Source of the DNA: Balneolaceae bacterium
GTDB taxonomy: Bacteria; Bacteroidota; Rhodothermia; Balneolales; Balneolaceae
NCBI GenBank assembly: GCA_007693395.1
Contig: REDS01000117.1
Span: forward strand, 1 to 64,000
DNA length: 64,000 bases
Reading direction: 5' to 3'
The notes under the pieces are model-generated. The model had not been told where the DNA came from, did not search any database, and saw nothing but the letters and a program-made list of their open reading frames with translations. Made by a program: the position numbers and the translations under genes. Shown piece after piece: positions 1 through 8,949 of the stretch (position 1 is its first letter; the number at the start of each line of letters is the position of its first letter).

Positions 1-148
1 AAAATGCTTTCAGCGCAAGATGAACCATAATGATGGAATCTTTACCGCCGGAAAATAGGAGAACAGGTCGCTCAAACTGGGCAGCAACCTCTCTCATGAT
101 GTATATTCCTTCATCTTCAAGTTGCTTCAGATGGCTGTTAATTTTCAT
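1..148 (-). CDS. cysD: Sulfate adenylyltransferase subunit 2 (CysD), N-terminal fragment
   Basis: The first 49 codons are visible, starting at the ATG whose first base is 148; the rest lies outside the window. The PP-loop motif LLFSGGKDS is preceded by a helix rich in charged residues ([16 protein letters not shown]), the usual N-terminus of CysD. CysD with CysN makes adenosine 5'-phosphosulfate from ATP and sulfate, the first step of sulfate assimilation. It is the last visible gene of a minus-strand group with cysQ and an SLC13 permease, which supports the assignment. The ORF track misses it because it is cut by the window edge. PAPS reductase shares the PP-loop, but the SGGKDS context and the opening helix fit CysD better. 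Confidence 0.85.
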   Translation of the reverse strand, partial: MKINSHLKQLEDEGIYIMREVAAQFERPVLLFSGGKDSIIMVHLALKAF

Positions 149-284
149 ATAAAGATAGAGATTTTATTAAGTAACAAATTGATTAAAGGTACGGCCTTAC
201 CGGCTGAATGTCAGGTTTGAACGGCCATAAGTTTTCAGTTCATCCGTTTGAATGGAATATAATGAAGGATGCTGTTTTCCAACA

Positions 285-1031
285 TTATAAGCCGATGATA
301 AACTCATCATTTTTCAGGGATGGTTTATTATAGGTTAACGGCGAGTTACGTGTTCCGTTTTTCCCTGAATATCGAAACACTGCATCGGCGGCGGCTGTAT
401 CCCACTCCATCGTAGGACCAAAGCGAGGATAGATATCTGCCTTTCCCTCTGCAACAAGGCATATTTTCAATGAGCTGCCATAAGGTATCTCTTCAGAAAC
501 CTGTATTCCCATTTTCTCAAGGCGTTCTTTAGTATCATTCCCTCCGTGAGACCTGCTAACTGCAATACGTGCAGCTTTTGTCTTATCGTAAGGTGTATGT
601 GAAATTTGTTGTGGCTCACTGGTTCCGTTTTGTATCCAGGCACCATCTTTTTTATCGGCATAGTACAGGCGCTCTTTTGCGGGGATATACACCACTCCCA
701 AAACGGGAATGCTTCCTTCAATAAGAGCAATATTTACAGTAAACTCTCCATTCTTCTTAATGAACTCTTTGGTACCATCAAGCGGATCGACAAGAAAAAA
801 GCGTTGCCACTTTTTTCGGATTTCGTAATCGGGGAGTTCGCTCTCCTCTGAGATAATCGGTATATCAGGCTCCAGTTTCCTCAGCCCATTCACGATAATA
901 GTATGGGCAGCCATATCTGCTTTTGTGAGTGGTGATTGATCATCCTTTTTTTGCACCTCAATCTCATCAGTATAAAATGTGAGAATGGCTTTACCTGCCT
1001 TTATGGCAATCTCGTTAATCTGTTGAAGCAT
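285..1031 (-). CDS. cysQ: 3'(2'),5'-bisphosphate nucleotidase CysQ
   Basis: This inositol-monophosphatase-fold protein of 248 aa dephosphorylates 3'-phosphoadenosine 5'-phosphate (PAP), the by-product of PAPS reduction and sulfotransfer. The metal-binding signature is intact: EESE at about residues 62-65, DPLDGT at 82-87, and WD at 210-211 in WDTAAADA. Length matches the family (about 245-270 aa). It lies between the SLC13 permease (66 bp upstream) and cysD (136 bp downstream), all on the minus strand, so it most likely supports sulfate assimilation. The 136-bp gap may hold a separate cysD promoter, but I see no convincing one. Confidence 0.93.
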   Translation of the reverse strand: MLQQINEIAIKAGKAILTFYTDEIEVQKKDDQSPLTKADMAAHTIIVNGLRKLEPDIPIISEESELPDYEIRKKWQRFFLVDPLDGTKEFIKKNGEFTVNIALIEGSIPVLGVVYIPAKERLYYADKKDGAWIQNGTSEPQQISHTPYDKTKAARIAVSRSHGGNDTKERLEKMGIQVSEEIPYGSSLKICLVAEGKADIYPRFGPTMEWDTAAADAVFRYSGKNGTRNSPLTYNKPSLKNDEFIIGL

Positions 1032-1097
1032 TTATAATTTATTTGATTAATAAAAAACTTCTGTCTGTGATGAGTTTTAAAATAGAAATTTTAAGCC

Positions 1098-2864
1098 TTA
1101 AAAAGGCCAAACAAGTGGAATCAGAATCAGAGCCGTAGCAGCCACCGCAATATTGAGAGGTAAGCCCACTTTAAGAAAATCAGTGAATTTATATCCTCCC
1201 GGGCCAAGTACCATCAGATTGGTTTGATACCCTATTGGTGTGGAAAAACTTGCCGATGCAGCAAATATTATCGCCATGATAAAAGGCATAAAGCTTACTC
1301 CCATAGAATCTGCCAAAGTTATGGCAATAGGAAATATAAGCGCTGCTGCAGCATTATTTGTAATCATTTCAGTGAGCAGCCACGTTGCCAGATAAGTAGC
1401 AATTAACGCTGTATATGGGTGTACTCCTGCCCACTCAATAAATCCACCGGCAAGCGTTTCAGCCACGCCGGTTATCTGCAATGCATTACCTATCCCCAAA
1501 GCAGACGCGATAACAATGAGTACCTGCCAGTCTATGGTTCTGCGTGCATCTGAAAGCTTACAGCATTTAAACAGTATCATAGCACCGGCAGCAAGGAACG
1601 ACGCTTTAAACATGCTGAGCAATCCGGTTGCTGCTGCGAGCACCATCAATCCAAGAATTAACCAGGCCCGGCCTGCACGTTCCGTACTTGGAGCACCATT
1701 CTCTGATAAGGTACTCACCAGCAGAAAATCGTTCGACGAACGGAATCTTTTTGTGAAATCTCTTGGTGTTTCGAGCAGTAAAATATCACCCGTACGCAGC
1801 TTGATATCCCCTATTCTTTTTTTGATGCGCTCACCATCCCGGCTCACTGCAAGCACAACAGCTCCAAACCTGTTTCTGAATTCACCTTCTTTTATGGTCA
1901 TACCGTTTAAGGGATTAGACGGAGCCACAACTGCTTCAACAAGGTTGCGTTCGCTTCTTGGAGCATTAAGTTTGAAAACCTGTTCTGTAGCCGGTTGCAA
2001 ACCAGACATCTGCTGCAAGTCTGCCATGGCATCAACAACACCGGTAAAGATAAGCCGATCATCTTTTTTTAACTTTTCTGAGGGCTCAACAGCTGCAATT
2101 ATTCGCTCATTTCGTATAATTTCCACCAAGAACAACCCCGGCAACTGCCTTAACCCTGCATTTTCTATAGTTTTCCCAATGAGAGAACTATCATGGGGAA
2201 TCATCATCTCAATTGTATACTCCCGTGTATTTTCGAAAGAAGCAAAGCCCGATTTTCTTTCCGGCAAAAGTTTTCTGCCAATCGTTAATAGATAAATTAC
2301 CCCCACTAAAGCGATAGGAACTCCAACCCAGGCCGGATCAAAAATATTGAGAGAAATACCTTTATTATCTATTAGAAGGCCGTTTACAATCAGGTTGGTA
2401 CTTGTTCCGATTAACGTACAGGTACCGCCAAGAATAGCTGCATAACTAAGCGGAATCAGTAATTTCGAATTGGCTATCTGATGCATTTTCGACCAATCTT
2501 TTAATGCAGGAATAAATGACGCCACGATTGGTGTATTGTTCAAAAATGCGCTTAGGCCCATTACCGGAGTAATAATTCTGGCTTGAGCGGTAAGCTCCGA
2601 TTTTGTTTGACCAAGAATTTTCTGTATTACAAACTGTATAGCCCCTGTCTCCTTCAACCCGTAAGCAACAATGTAGAGAGCTGCAACGGTTAGCATACCT
2701 TCATTAGAAAACCCAACTAATGCATCACTAACCGGAATAATATTGAGTACAATAATTGCGGTAAGTGCTCCTGCAAATACAAAATCTGCCGGTGCATTTT
2801 TTACAATTAGCAATACAAAAGCTATTGCCAGGATCAGTAAGATCAGCAGCCCTGATGGATCCAC
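1098..2864 (-). CDS. SLC13/DASS family permease with two RCK_C (TrkA-C) domains; probable sulfate transporter
   Basis: A 588-aa inner-membrane carrier. Hydrophobic helices flank two soluble TrkA-C-like domains at about residues 216-283 and 305-373. The two pseudo-repeat signatures of the divalent anion/sodium symporter family are visible: NNTPIVA near 109-115 and TNNAAAAL near 505. This architecture (SLC13 halves with a central RCK_C pair) is common in bacterial sulfate carriers. Its position directly upstream of cysQ and cysD makes sulfate the most likely substrate; dicarboxylate transport cannot be excluded from sequence alone. It appears to be the first gene of the sulfur group, with no terminator-like hairpin before cysQ. 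Confidence 0.85.
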   Translation of the reverse strand: MDPSGLLILLILAIAFVLLIVKNAPADFVFAGALTAIIVLNIIPVSDALVGFSNEGMLTVAALYIVAYGLKETGAIQFVIQKILGQTKSELTAQARIITPVMGLSAFLNNTPIVASFIPALKDWSKMHQIANSKLLIPLSYAAILGGTCTLIGTSTNLIVNGLLIDNKGISLNIFDPAWVGVPIALVGVIYLLTIGRKLLPERKSGFASFENTREYTIEMMIPHDSSLIGKTIENAGLRQLPGLFLVEIIRNERIIAAVEPSEKLKKDDRLIFTGVVDAMADLQQMSGLQPATEQVFKLNAPRSERNLVEAVVAPSNPLNGMTIKEGEFRNRFGAVVLAVSRDGERIKKRIGDIKLRTGDILLLETPRDFTKRFRSSNDFLLVSTLSENGAPSTERAGRAWLILGLMVLAAATGLLSMFKASFLAAGAMILFKCCKLSDARRTIDWQVLIVIASALGIGNALQITGVAETLAGGFIEWAGVHPYTALIATYLATWLLTEMITNNAAAALIFPIAITLADSMGVSFMPFIMAIIFAASASFSTPIGYQTNLMVLGPGGYKFTDFLKVGLPLNIAVAATALILIPLVWPF

Positions 2865-2951
2865 TTAAAATGATTTGGTTAAACGAAACAACTTTAATGA
2901 TAGGAATTTGTGTAACAAATAGATAAGCTCTCTTCTACTTTTCTGATTTTC

Positions 2952-2990
2952 AAAAAAAAAGAGGCTGCCAATATTCGACAACCTCTTTTA
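2952..2990 (-). terminator. Rho-independent terminator of the OmpA-like gene
   Basis: Read on the minus strand, AAAGAGG and CCTCTTT arms (plus partial pairing inside) enclose a short AT-rich loop and are followed by a run of about nine T. It starts 22 bp after the stop of the OmpA-family gene and separates it from the sulfur gene group. Confidence 0.85.
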
Positions 2991-3012
2991 AAAATAGGGA
3001 TACGGTAATTTC

Positions 3013-4257
3013 TTACTGGATTACCATTTCAACTCTTCTGTTGAGCATTCTTGCTTCTTCACTTGTGTTTGGTACAAGCGGGCGTGTTTCGCCATAACCT
3101 CTTGTTGAGATTCTGTCAGCATCAATACCAGATGTTACCAGATACTGCTTAACAGCAGCTGCTCTTCTTTCAGAAAGGCCCTGGTTGTAAGACTCAGAAC
3201 CAATATCGCAGGTATGCCCCGCAACAGAGAGATTCTTCTCAGGATTGTTGGCAAGTGCACGAACAACTTTGGCAAGTGTTGGCTTGGCATTTTCTCGAAT
3301 CACTGCAGAGTCGAATGCAAAGAGTACATCACTGTCTATAGTGAGCTCTACTCTGTCCATATCTGCAACCATCTGCTCAAGGTTATTCATTCTATCTTCG
3401 AGCTCATCCATTCTGTCTTCAAGAGCACGTATAAGTTGCTCGTGCTCATCAAGCCTTGATGTATTGTCTGCCACTCTGCTGTCGAGGTCAGATATTCTGC
3501 CTTCTAGTCTGTTAATCGCTGCAGGATCTACACCAGGTGTAAATTTATGCCAGTCTGCATCACGGTCGCTGCTTCCAAATTTAATCTGAATACCTGCTGT
3601 CACTGAACTCCAATTATCCTGAGTTCTTCTGTTGAGATCTATATCAAGCTCAGGGCGAGTTCTGTGGCCGTCGATAAGATCGTCATTAGCAATGTTGTAA
3701 TCGTATTGAGCGAAAAGATCAAGTCTTCGGCCAAGATTGAAACGAACACCGGCACCGAAGTTAGCAAAAAATGCAGGCTCTGAGTGATCTTCACCTGTAA
3801 ATTGCTGCCATGCACCAATTTGATTTCTTGATTCTGTCTCTACATCATTAAAAATTAAACCTAAGCCAACAGTAGCATAAAGATTCACTGTTTCTGAGGT
3901 AGATCCCAGCATTCTAAGCATATTAATCTGTGAAGATACAGATGTGATAAAGTAGCTGTTTTCGAAGTGTCTGTCGTAGAAGTTGCCCTGATTGTTCACA
4001 CCATCTTCATCAGACGAAGTGAAAGTACCAAAAAGGAAATTTGTTTGAATTGCAAAGGTAGGATTTGCAGCATAACGGAGATTAAATCCAAATGTAGGAT
4101 CGTACTCAGTACCAATGTTCATATGTCCCTGAGTAACCCCACCCATTAAACCTATACTTAATCTGTTGGGCTCTTGATTTTCCTGAGCATCAACCGGAGG
4201 CACAAGTGTTAATGAAGCAATTAACGCAATGACGCATAGTTTATAAATAATTTTCAT
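3013..4257 (-). CDS. OmpA-family outer membrane protein with beta-barrel, coiled coil and peptidoglycan-binding domain
   Basis: A 414-aa exported protein. A signal peptide ends near residue 24 (VDA|Q). Residues about 33-235 look like an outer-membrane beta-barrel, with alternating aromatic strands and a repeated FG[AL]G pattern. Residues about 245-300 form a heptad-rich coiled coil (repeated RLE/DRMDELEDR). Residues about 305-414 are an OmpA-like domain with AGHTCD, LSERRAAAV and a closing NRRVEMVI, which binds peptidoglycan. The coiled coil probably spans the periplasm between barrel and cell wall. The gene has its own terminator downstream and a long intergenic region upstream, so it is likely a single, strongly expressed transcription unit. 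A specific porin substrate cannot be read from the sequence. Confidence 0.9.
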   Translation of the reverse strand: MKIIYKLCVIALIASLTLVPPVDAQENQEPNRLSIGLMGGVTQGHMNIGTEYDPTFGFNLRYAANPTFAIQTNFLFGTFTSSDEDGVNNQGNFYDRHFENSYFITSVSSQINMLRMLGSTSETVNLYATVGLGLIFNDVETESRNQIGAWQQFTGEDHSEPAFFANFGAGVRFNLGRRLDLFAQYDYNIANDDLIDGHRTRPELDIDLNRRTQDNWSSVTAGIQIKFGSSDRDADWHKFTPGVDPAAINRLEGRISDLDSRVADNTSRLDEHEQLIRALEDRMDELEDRMNNLEQMVADMDRVELTIDSDVLFAFDSAVIRENAKPTLAKVVRALANNPEKNLSVAGHTCDIGSESYNQGLSERRAAAVKQYLVTSGIDADRISTRGYGETRPLVPNTSEEARMLNRRVEMVIQ

Positions 4258-4583
4258 AGCGAATGATATGTTATTGTTAGCATTTACGACTAAATTGACA
4301 AATTTTATATAGGAGTACGGAAATTATGTTCCAAATTAATATGCCATTATCACTTTGTCGAGCATGGGATTAAATTCATAAAACCATTTCAGTAAAAATA
4401 TGAATTTATCTTGTAATATGGAATATCAATACAAGTACTTAACAAAATATAATTTATAACCCGTTCCATGTCTGATTTCTCAAGCATATTCCCAGTTTAT
4501 TAATTTTCTTTCTGCTTGATGCTATCTTTTGGATAGTCTAAATTCACTGGATGAAACCGAACACTTCAGCCAACATAATGTAT

Positions 4584-4596
4584 TGCATGTCATGCA
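4584..4596. promoter_or_regulatory. Palindrome TGCATG-T-CATGCA upstream of the PLP lyase
   Basis: A perfect 6+1+6 inverted repeat about 140 bp before the lyase start codon, and thus a possible operator. It does not resemble the TyrR box known for enterobacterial tyrosine phenol-lyase genes. Short palindromes also occur by chance in AT-rich DNA. Confidence 0.35.
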
Positions 4597-4613
4597 TAAT
4601 CAGAAAAAATCTT

Positions 4614-4627
4614 ATCTCTGATGAGAT
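4614..4627. promoter_or_regulatory. Inverted repeat ATCTC-TGAT-GAGAT upstream of the PLP lyase
   Basis: A perfect 5-bp arm repeat with a 4-base loop, 17 bp after the first palindrome. The spacing of the two elements, near two helical turns centre to centre, would allow cooperative protein binding. This is inference from spacing only. Confidence 0.3.
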
Positions 4628-4737
4628 TTGTATTACACCGCATGCATACCCTTCGCACCTCTCTCTCGGCTGATTTCCCACCTCTACTCTACCATAAGTT
4701 TCAAAATACTAAACTTAAAAAAATTCGGAGCATTGTT

Positions 4738-6126
4738 ATGAACAAAGAACGTAAACGATCCTGGGCTGAACCTTATAAAATCAAAATGGTTGAGCCCGTC
4801 AGAATGACCACCCGCGAAGAGCGCCACCAAGCAATTAAAGGTGCCGGTTATAATACTTTTTTACTGAGATCCAGAGATGTTTATATCGACCTTTTAACAG
4901 ACAGTGGTACTTCGGCTATGAGCGACAGGCAGTGGGCTGGCTTAATGCTTGGGGATGAATCTTATGCAGGCAGCGAGAATTTCTATCATCTTGAAGAAGC
5001 CATTCAAACGTATTATGGGTATAAATATCTTGTACCTACACATCAGGGACGAGCTGCCGAGCACATCATCTCTCAGATACTGATAAAAAAGGGAGACATC
5101 ATTCCCGGAAATATGTATTTCACCACAACAAAAGTGCATCAGGAGCTTGCCGGTGGCACTTTTGTGGATGTCATTATAGATGAAGCACACAACCCCGAAA
5201 ACGAACACCCATTCAAAGGAAATATTGATATTGAGAAGCTTGAATCTGTCATTAAAAAATATGGTGCAGACAGAATTCCTTATGTCTCGGTTGCCACTAC
5301 AGTAAATATGGCAGGCGGCCAGCCAATTTCTTTGGAGAACCTGAAAGCTGTGCGCAAACTTACTACAAATTATGGTATCAAAATAATCCATGATATGACC
5401 CGTGTAGCTGAAAATGCATATCTGATTAAACTGCGGGAGCCAGGCTACTCTGAAAAAACTGTTCGGGAAATAGTTAAAGAGATCTGCTCTTTAACTGATG
5501 GTGCAACCATGAGTGCAAAAAAGGACGCACTTGTAAATATCGGTGGTTTTCTTGCTGTTAATGACGAAGATATTTTCAACAAGGCAAGAAACATGGTGGT
5601 AATCTATGAGGGTTTGCACACCTATGGCGGTATGGCCGGCCGTGATATGGAAGCTTTGGCAATCGGTATTAAAGAGTCTGTAGAATACGATCATATTCGC
5701 GCAAGAGTTGGCCAGGTTATCTATCTGGGCAATAAACTGTTGAATATGGGTGTGCCTATTGTAAAACCTATTGGCAGCCACGGTATATTTCTCGATGCGA
5801 AGAAAATACTCCCTCACCTAAGCCAGGATGGGCTCCCTGCACAATCTTTAGCTGCGGCAATATATCTCGATTCGGGAGTACGGGCCATGGAGCGCGGGGT
5901 AGTTTCGGCAGGGAGAAATCCCGAAACAGGCAAACACAATTATCCTAATCTTGAACTGGTGAGATTAACCATTCCGCGAAGAGTGTACACACAGGCTCAC
6001 ATGGATGTTGTTGCTGAATCAGTAGAGGCTGTTTTACACAATAGCGCTAACGTATCGGGGCTTAAATTTGTGTATGAACCAAAATACCTGAGGTTTTTTC
6101 AGTCGCGTTTTGAGCCGGTTTCCTGA
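4738..6126 (+). CDS. tpl: PLP-dependent beta-eliminating lyase, probably tyrosine phenol-lyase (tryptophanase family)
   Basis: With the ATG at 4738 (GGAG eight bases upstream) the protein is 462 aa, close to Citrobacter tyrosine phenol-lyase (456 aa). The family catalytic set is present: PLP-lysine K262 in SAKKDA, D219 and R222 (DMTR), R105 (THQGR), Y76 and Y296. Residues that separate the two subfamilies match tyrosine phenol-lyase: M384/R386 in AMERG (R381 contacts the phenol in the Citrobacter enzyme; E. coli tryptophanase has VEIG), and F453/F454 in RFFQSR where tryptophanase has RHF. The YAGSENFYHLE stretch is also of tyrosine phenol-lyase type. It would split L-tyrosine to phenol, pyruvate and ammonia, or run in reverse. 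The ORF-track start at 4621 adds 39 residues not seen in the family. It is monocistronic, with no neighbouring aromatic permease. Confidence 0.78.
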   Translation: MNKERKRSWAEPYKIKMVEPVRMTTREERHQAIKGAGYNTFLLRSRDVYIDLLTDSGTSAMSDRQWAGLMLGDESYAGSENFYHLEEAIQTYYGYKYLVPTHQGRAAEHIISQILIKKGDIIPGNMYFTTTKVHQELAGGTFVDVIIDEAHNPENEHPFKGNIDIEKLESVIKKYGADRIPYVSVATTVNMAGGQPISLENLKAVRKLTTNYGIKIIHDMTRVAENAYLIKLREPGYSEKTVREIVKEICSLTDGATMSAKKDALVNIGGFLAVNDEDIFNKARNMVVIYEGLHTYGGMAGRDMEALAIGIKESVEYDHIRARVGQVIYLGNKLLNMGVPIVKPIGSHGIFLDAKKILPHLSQDGLPAQSLAAAIYLDSGVRAMERGVVSAGRNPETGKHNYPNLELVRLTIPRRVYTQAHMDVVAESVEAVLHNSANVSGLKFVYEPKYLRFFQSRFEPVS

Positions 6127-6142
6127 ACGGCTCTACATACCC

Positions 6143-6652
6143 TCAGGGTGATAGTTTCTGCAACAAATCTTCGGCCTGAATTGCCTGCTGAAGTAGTGAA
6201 ATGAGTTCTGATCTGCTTAGAACTGCTTTCGTATAGACATAGTGCACACCATTATCGGCTTGTTCATGCTCAACAGTAAATTCCACATTACTGATGTCCA
6301 GATCGCGAATGGAGTTGCGCAAATCTATGATAAAAGATGTATCAGCATATGGAGAACTATCTCCATCAGCGAGCTCTCTTCTTGCCTCTTCAGCAAGGCG
6401 GTCTATTTCGAATTTTAGATTCTGAATAGAACTTTCACGTGAGTAGCCGGCAGCATTTGCTGAATCTGCTGCAGAAGCCATTGCAAATCCGTAAACGGCT
6501 AATGAGTCAGAAGAGGCATACAGATCGCTGCTGTACCATTCAGGCACTGCCGACTCTTCTGCTTCTTCCGGTTCAGTTTCCACAGCTACTTCGGGTGTTG
6601 CGCACGCGGCCAGCAACATTGCGCTGATCGCAATTATGGATAAGTATTTCAT
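6143..6652 (-). CDS. Small lipoprotein, LPP20-like
   Basis: A 169-aa lipoprotein: the signal peptide ends in the lipobox LAAC with the acylated Cys at residue 17. An acidic linker rich in Glu/Ala follows, then PEWY and a GFAMASAADSANAAGYSRESSIQNL stretch. The proline-tryptophan segment, the 'GxA' turn and the Ala-rich helix leading into a conserved NL are the layout of LPP20-type lipoproteins, whose function is poorly known. It starts 9 bp after the stop of the HtrA protease and is probably co-transcribed with it. An envelope role is inferred from location; no biochemical activity can be assigned. Confidence 0.6.
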   Translation of the reverse strand: MKYLSIIAISAMLLAACATPEVAVETEPEEAEESAVPEWYSSDLYASSDSLAVYGFAMASAADSANAAGYSRESSIQNLKFEIDRLAEEARRELADGDSSPYADTSFIIDLRNSIRDLDISNVEFTVEHEQADNGVHYVYTKAVLSRSELISLLQQAIQAEDLLQKLSP

Positions 6653-6661
6653 GTAAACAGG

Positions 6662-8203
6662 TTAGGGGAGTTTAAAATAACCGATATTCCCTTCACGGGT
6701 TTGTACTTTGAGGTTTAAAGATCGGTTGTTTTGAATTGCTTCGAAAATTTCTTTATCAATTTTTTGAAGATCTGATGCTTCAACATTATTAAGTTCAAGA
6801 AGTTCAGAGCCCTCTCTCAGCCCTCTGTTCCAGGCTTCAGAATTTCGTTCAACTCTATGAATGTAAATATTAAATTTATCAGGGTCTTCAGGTGTTGACA
6901 ATGCTCTTAAAGTAAATCCTACCTCTTCATAGGATTTCTGCTCTACACCCCTTGAACGGCCGTCACCCGGAATTTCACTCCATTCATTCAATTCAGGCTC
7001 GTCATCAAACTGCTCTATTCTGGATGTTACCGGTGGTTGTACTACACGTTCTCGCAACCTTAGAGTTCTGTCAATGGTTTCGCCCCGCCGCCACACGGTT
7101 AATGTTATTTCATCATTGGGCCTAAACATTGCAACTCTCTCCTGCAGGCGGTTTGATTCATTCACAGGCTCACCATTCACGGCAAGAATCACATCATCAG
7201 GCCTGATACCGGCTTCATAAGCAGCGCTCTCATTGCCTACTCCGCTTACAGCTACACCTTCTATGGTTTCAAGGCCAACCCTGCGGGCAATTCTTGCATC
7301 TACAGTTTGTATGCTAACACCCATCATGCCTCGCTGTACCTCCCCAAACTCAATAATGTCTGTTGCAACTTTAAGGGCAAGATTACTTGGCACGGCAAAT
7401 CCGTAGCCCTGATAAGTTCCGCTCTGTGTTGCAATAGCGGTGTTAATGCCAATCAATTCGCCGCTTGTATTAACCAATGCACCACCACTATTACCACGAT
7501 TAATTGCTGCATCAGTTTGAATAAAACTTTCAATTCGGTATTCGTCGTTAATAATTTGCACATCACGGCTTAGCGCACCCACAATTCCAGCGGTTACGGT
7601 AGATCGTAACCTGAATGGATTGCCGATTGCCATTACCCATTCTCCCACCTCAACCAGATCGGAATTTCCAACCGTAATAGAAGGCAGGTTTAGAGCATCA
7701 ACTTTTAAAACGGCGAGGTCTGTACTCGGGTCTCTGCCAACTACGCGCCCGTCAAAAGAGCGTTTATCATCAAGGGTAATTGTTATGCCATCCCGGAGGG
7801 CATCTTCGATTACGTGATTGTTTGTGAGGATATATCCATCAGAAGAGATAATTACACCCGAACCCACTGTGCGCGCTCTTGGCGGAAGAAATCGCTCCCA
7901 AAATCCCTCTTCATTTTCATCTTCCTGATCTATACGTCTGTTTCTGTTGGAAACTACAGTTTCAATAAACACTACAGTGGGAGTTACATTTCTCGCCACA
8001 TTCCTGAAAACAAACCGGTCATCAATTTTTTCAAGCTCTTCATTCGTCCAAAATGGTGTATCGCTTCGGTTCACTTCGGTAAAACGAACTTCTGCAAGAT
8101 CGAAAGAGAAAGAGCCCTGACGGAAGAGCATCAGAATCATACCAAGCATGATGCCGATTAACAATAATAAAATGCCTGAAAGTAATTTTTCTCTAAATGT
8201 CAT
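6662..8203 (-). CDS. Do/HtrA-family periplasmic serine protease (DegQ-like)
   Basis: A 513-aa protein with one N-terminal membrane anchor (about residues 8-27). The trypsin-like domain has an intact triad: H130 in TNNHV, D162 in STDLAVL and S239 in GNSGGAL. A first PDZ domain covers about 290-380 and a second, more divergent one about 425-513. It degrades or refolds damaged envelope proteins. The start overlaps the recO stop by 4 bp, so it is translationally coupled. A charged insert (RNRRIDQEDENEEGFWERF, about 87-105) sits in the position of the LA loop, which controls oligomerisation in the family. The uncleaved-looking anchor suggests a DegS-like membrane tether, but two PDZ domains fit DegQ/DegP better. 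Confidence 0.93.
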   Translation of the reverse strand: MTFREKLLSGILLLLIGIMLGMILMLFRQGSFSFDLAEVRFTEVNRSDTPFWTNEELEKIDDRFVFRNVARNVTPTVVFIETVVSNRNRRIDQEDENEEGFWERFLPPRARTVGSGVIISSDGYILTNNHVIEDALRDGITITLDDKRSFDGRVVGRDPSTDLAVLKVDALNLPSITVGNSDLVEVGEWVMAIGNPFRLRSTVTAGIVGALSRDVQIINDEYRIESFIQTDAAINRGNSGGALVNTSGELIGINTAIATQSGTYQGYGFAVPSNLALKVATDIIEFGEVQRGMMGVSIQTVDARIARRVGLETIEGVAVSGVGNESAAYEAGIRPDDVILAVNGEPVNESNRLQERVAMFRPNDEITLTVWRRGETIDRTLRLRERVVQPPVTSRIEQFDDEPELNEWSEIPGDGRSRGVEQKSYEEVGFTLRALSTPEDPDKFNIYIHRVERNSEAWNRGLREGSELLELNNVEASDLQKIDKEIFEAIQNNRSLNLKVQTREGNIGYFKLP

Positions 8204-8949
8204 AAGGGTGGATTCAATATGGTATCAAAGATTTTATCCGATCGTCTGGGTTTTACTCCTTCCACGTGATAACGAATATATCTGTCTAAATATTCGATTA
8301 GCTCACTTAGTTCATTTTTCAGGAATTTTTTTTCCAGTAATTCACTGTTATTGGAATGTAGTAAATCCCGAATAAATGTGAATTGAGATGATGTGAGCAA
8401 AATTGACTCAGACCCTGTGGAGTAAGCCGATAGTGTACCTGTTTCGATATTCATATAGCCTTTATCACTATCATAAGAGCCGTTTGTTTCATCGAACTGC
8501 AAACCAATTCCAATTTTATCAATAACCCTTAGCTGCACATAAGGAATAACAGATTTACTGACTTCCTGCTGATCATTAATCCATTTCAGCATTTTTTTGA
8601 TGAACACAAAAAGAGATTCGTTCACCTCATTCTCATGTAAAATCTGGTTAACCAGCTCCATAATGATGGATGATATGGCCAATTTATGCATGTGAACCCG
8701 CAGATTGTCGAGCTTTAGTATATATGCTGCATCAGAAAGTGTTTGAACTGCCCGGGTTGATTTGTGATAGAAAATAACCTCTAAAACCTGCCCGGTTACA
8801 AGAAAAGCTGAGAATTTGCTTTTGGGGCGCCTTGCTCCTTTTGCAATTACCGCCTGGATGCCATTTGAGCGCGTAAAGAGTGTTGCAATAAGGCTTGTTT
8901 CACCATATTGAACGGCTCGCAAAACAATGGCTTCTGTTTTGATGATCAT
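8200..8949 (-). CDS. recO: DNA repair protein RecO
   Basis: A 249-aa protein with the OB-fold opening typical of RecO (IKTEAIVLRAVQYGETSLI, then AKGARRPKSK), followed by a helical C-terminal part. RecO helps RecR load RecA on SSB-coated single-stranded DNA in the RecFOR pathway. The Cys4 zinc finger found in many RecO proteins is absent: the equivalent loop (QFDETNGSYDSDKGYM) carries no cysteine, as in other Cys-free versions. It begins at the base after the exporter stop codon and overlaps htrA by 4 bp, making a tight three-gene unit. Confidence 0.92.
   Translation of the reverse strand: MIIKTEAIVLRAVQYGETSLIATLFTRSNGIQAVIAKGARRPKSKFSAFLVTGQVLEVIFYHKSTRAVQTLSDAAYILKLDNLRVHMHKLAISSIIMELVNQILHENEVNESLFVFIKKMLKWINDQQEVSKSVIPYVQLRVIDKIGIGLQFDETNGSYDSDKGYMNIETGTLSAYSTGSESILLTSSQFTFIRDLLHSNNSELLEKKFLKNELSELIEYLDRYIRYHVEGVKPRRSDKIFDTILNPPL

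Larger units (their letters stand above)
4258..4737. other. Long divergent intergenic region between OmpA-like gene and PLP lyase
   Basis: About 480 bases without a supported gene. It must carry the divergent promoters, but I could not find a clean TTTG/TAnnTTTG pair for either gene. It contains two short palindromes near the lyase (4584-4596 and 4614-4627), listed separately. The ORF track extends the lyase frame up to 4621, but that N-terminal stretch has no counterpart in the family and lacks a ribosome-binding site. Confidence 0.6.

Noticed and set aside
1516-2295. 259-aa plus-strand ORF opposite the SLC13 gene
   Set aside because: It is the reverse-strand shadow of a clear membrane transporter. 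The composition is Ser/Pro/Arg-rich junk with no recognisable domain.
4621-4737. N-terminal extension of the PLP lyase in the ORF track
   Set aside because: The 39 extra residues are not seen in tyrosine phenol-lyase or tryptophanase. The internal ATG at 4738 has a proper ribosome-binding site.
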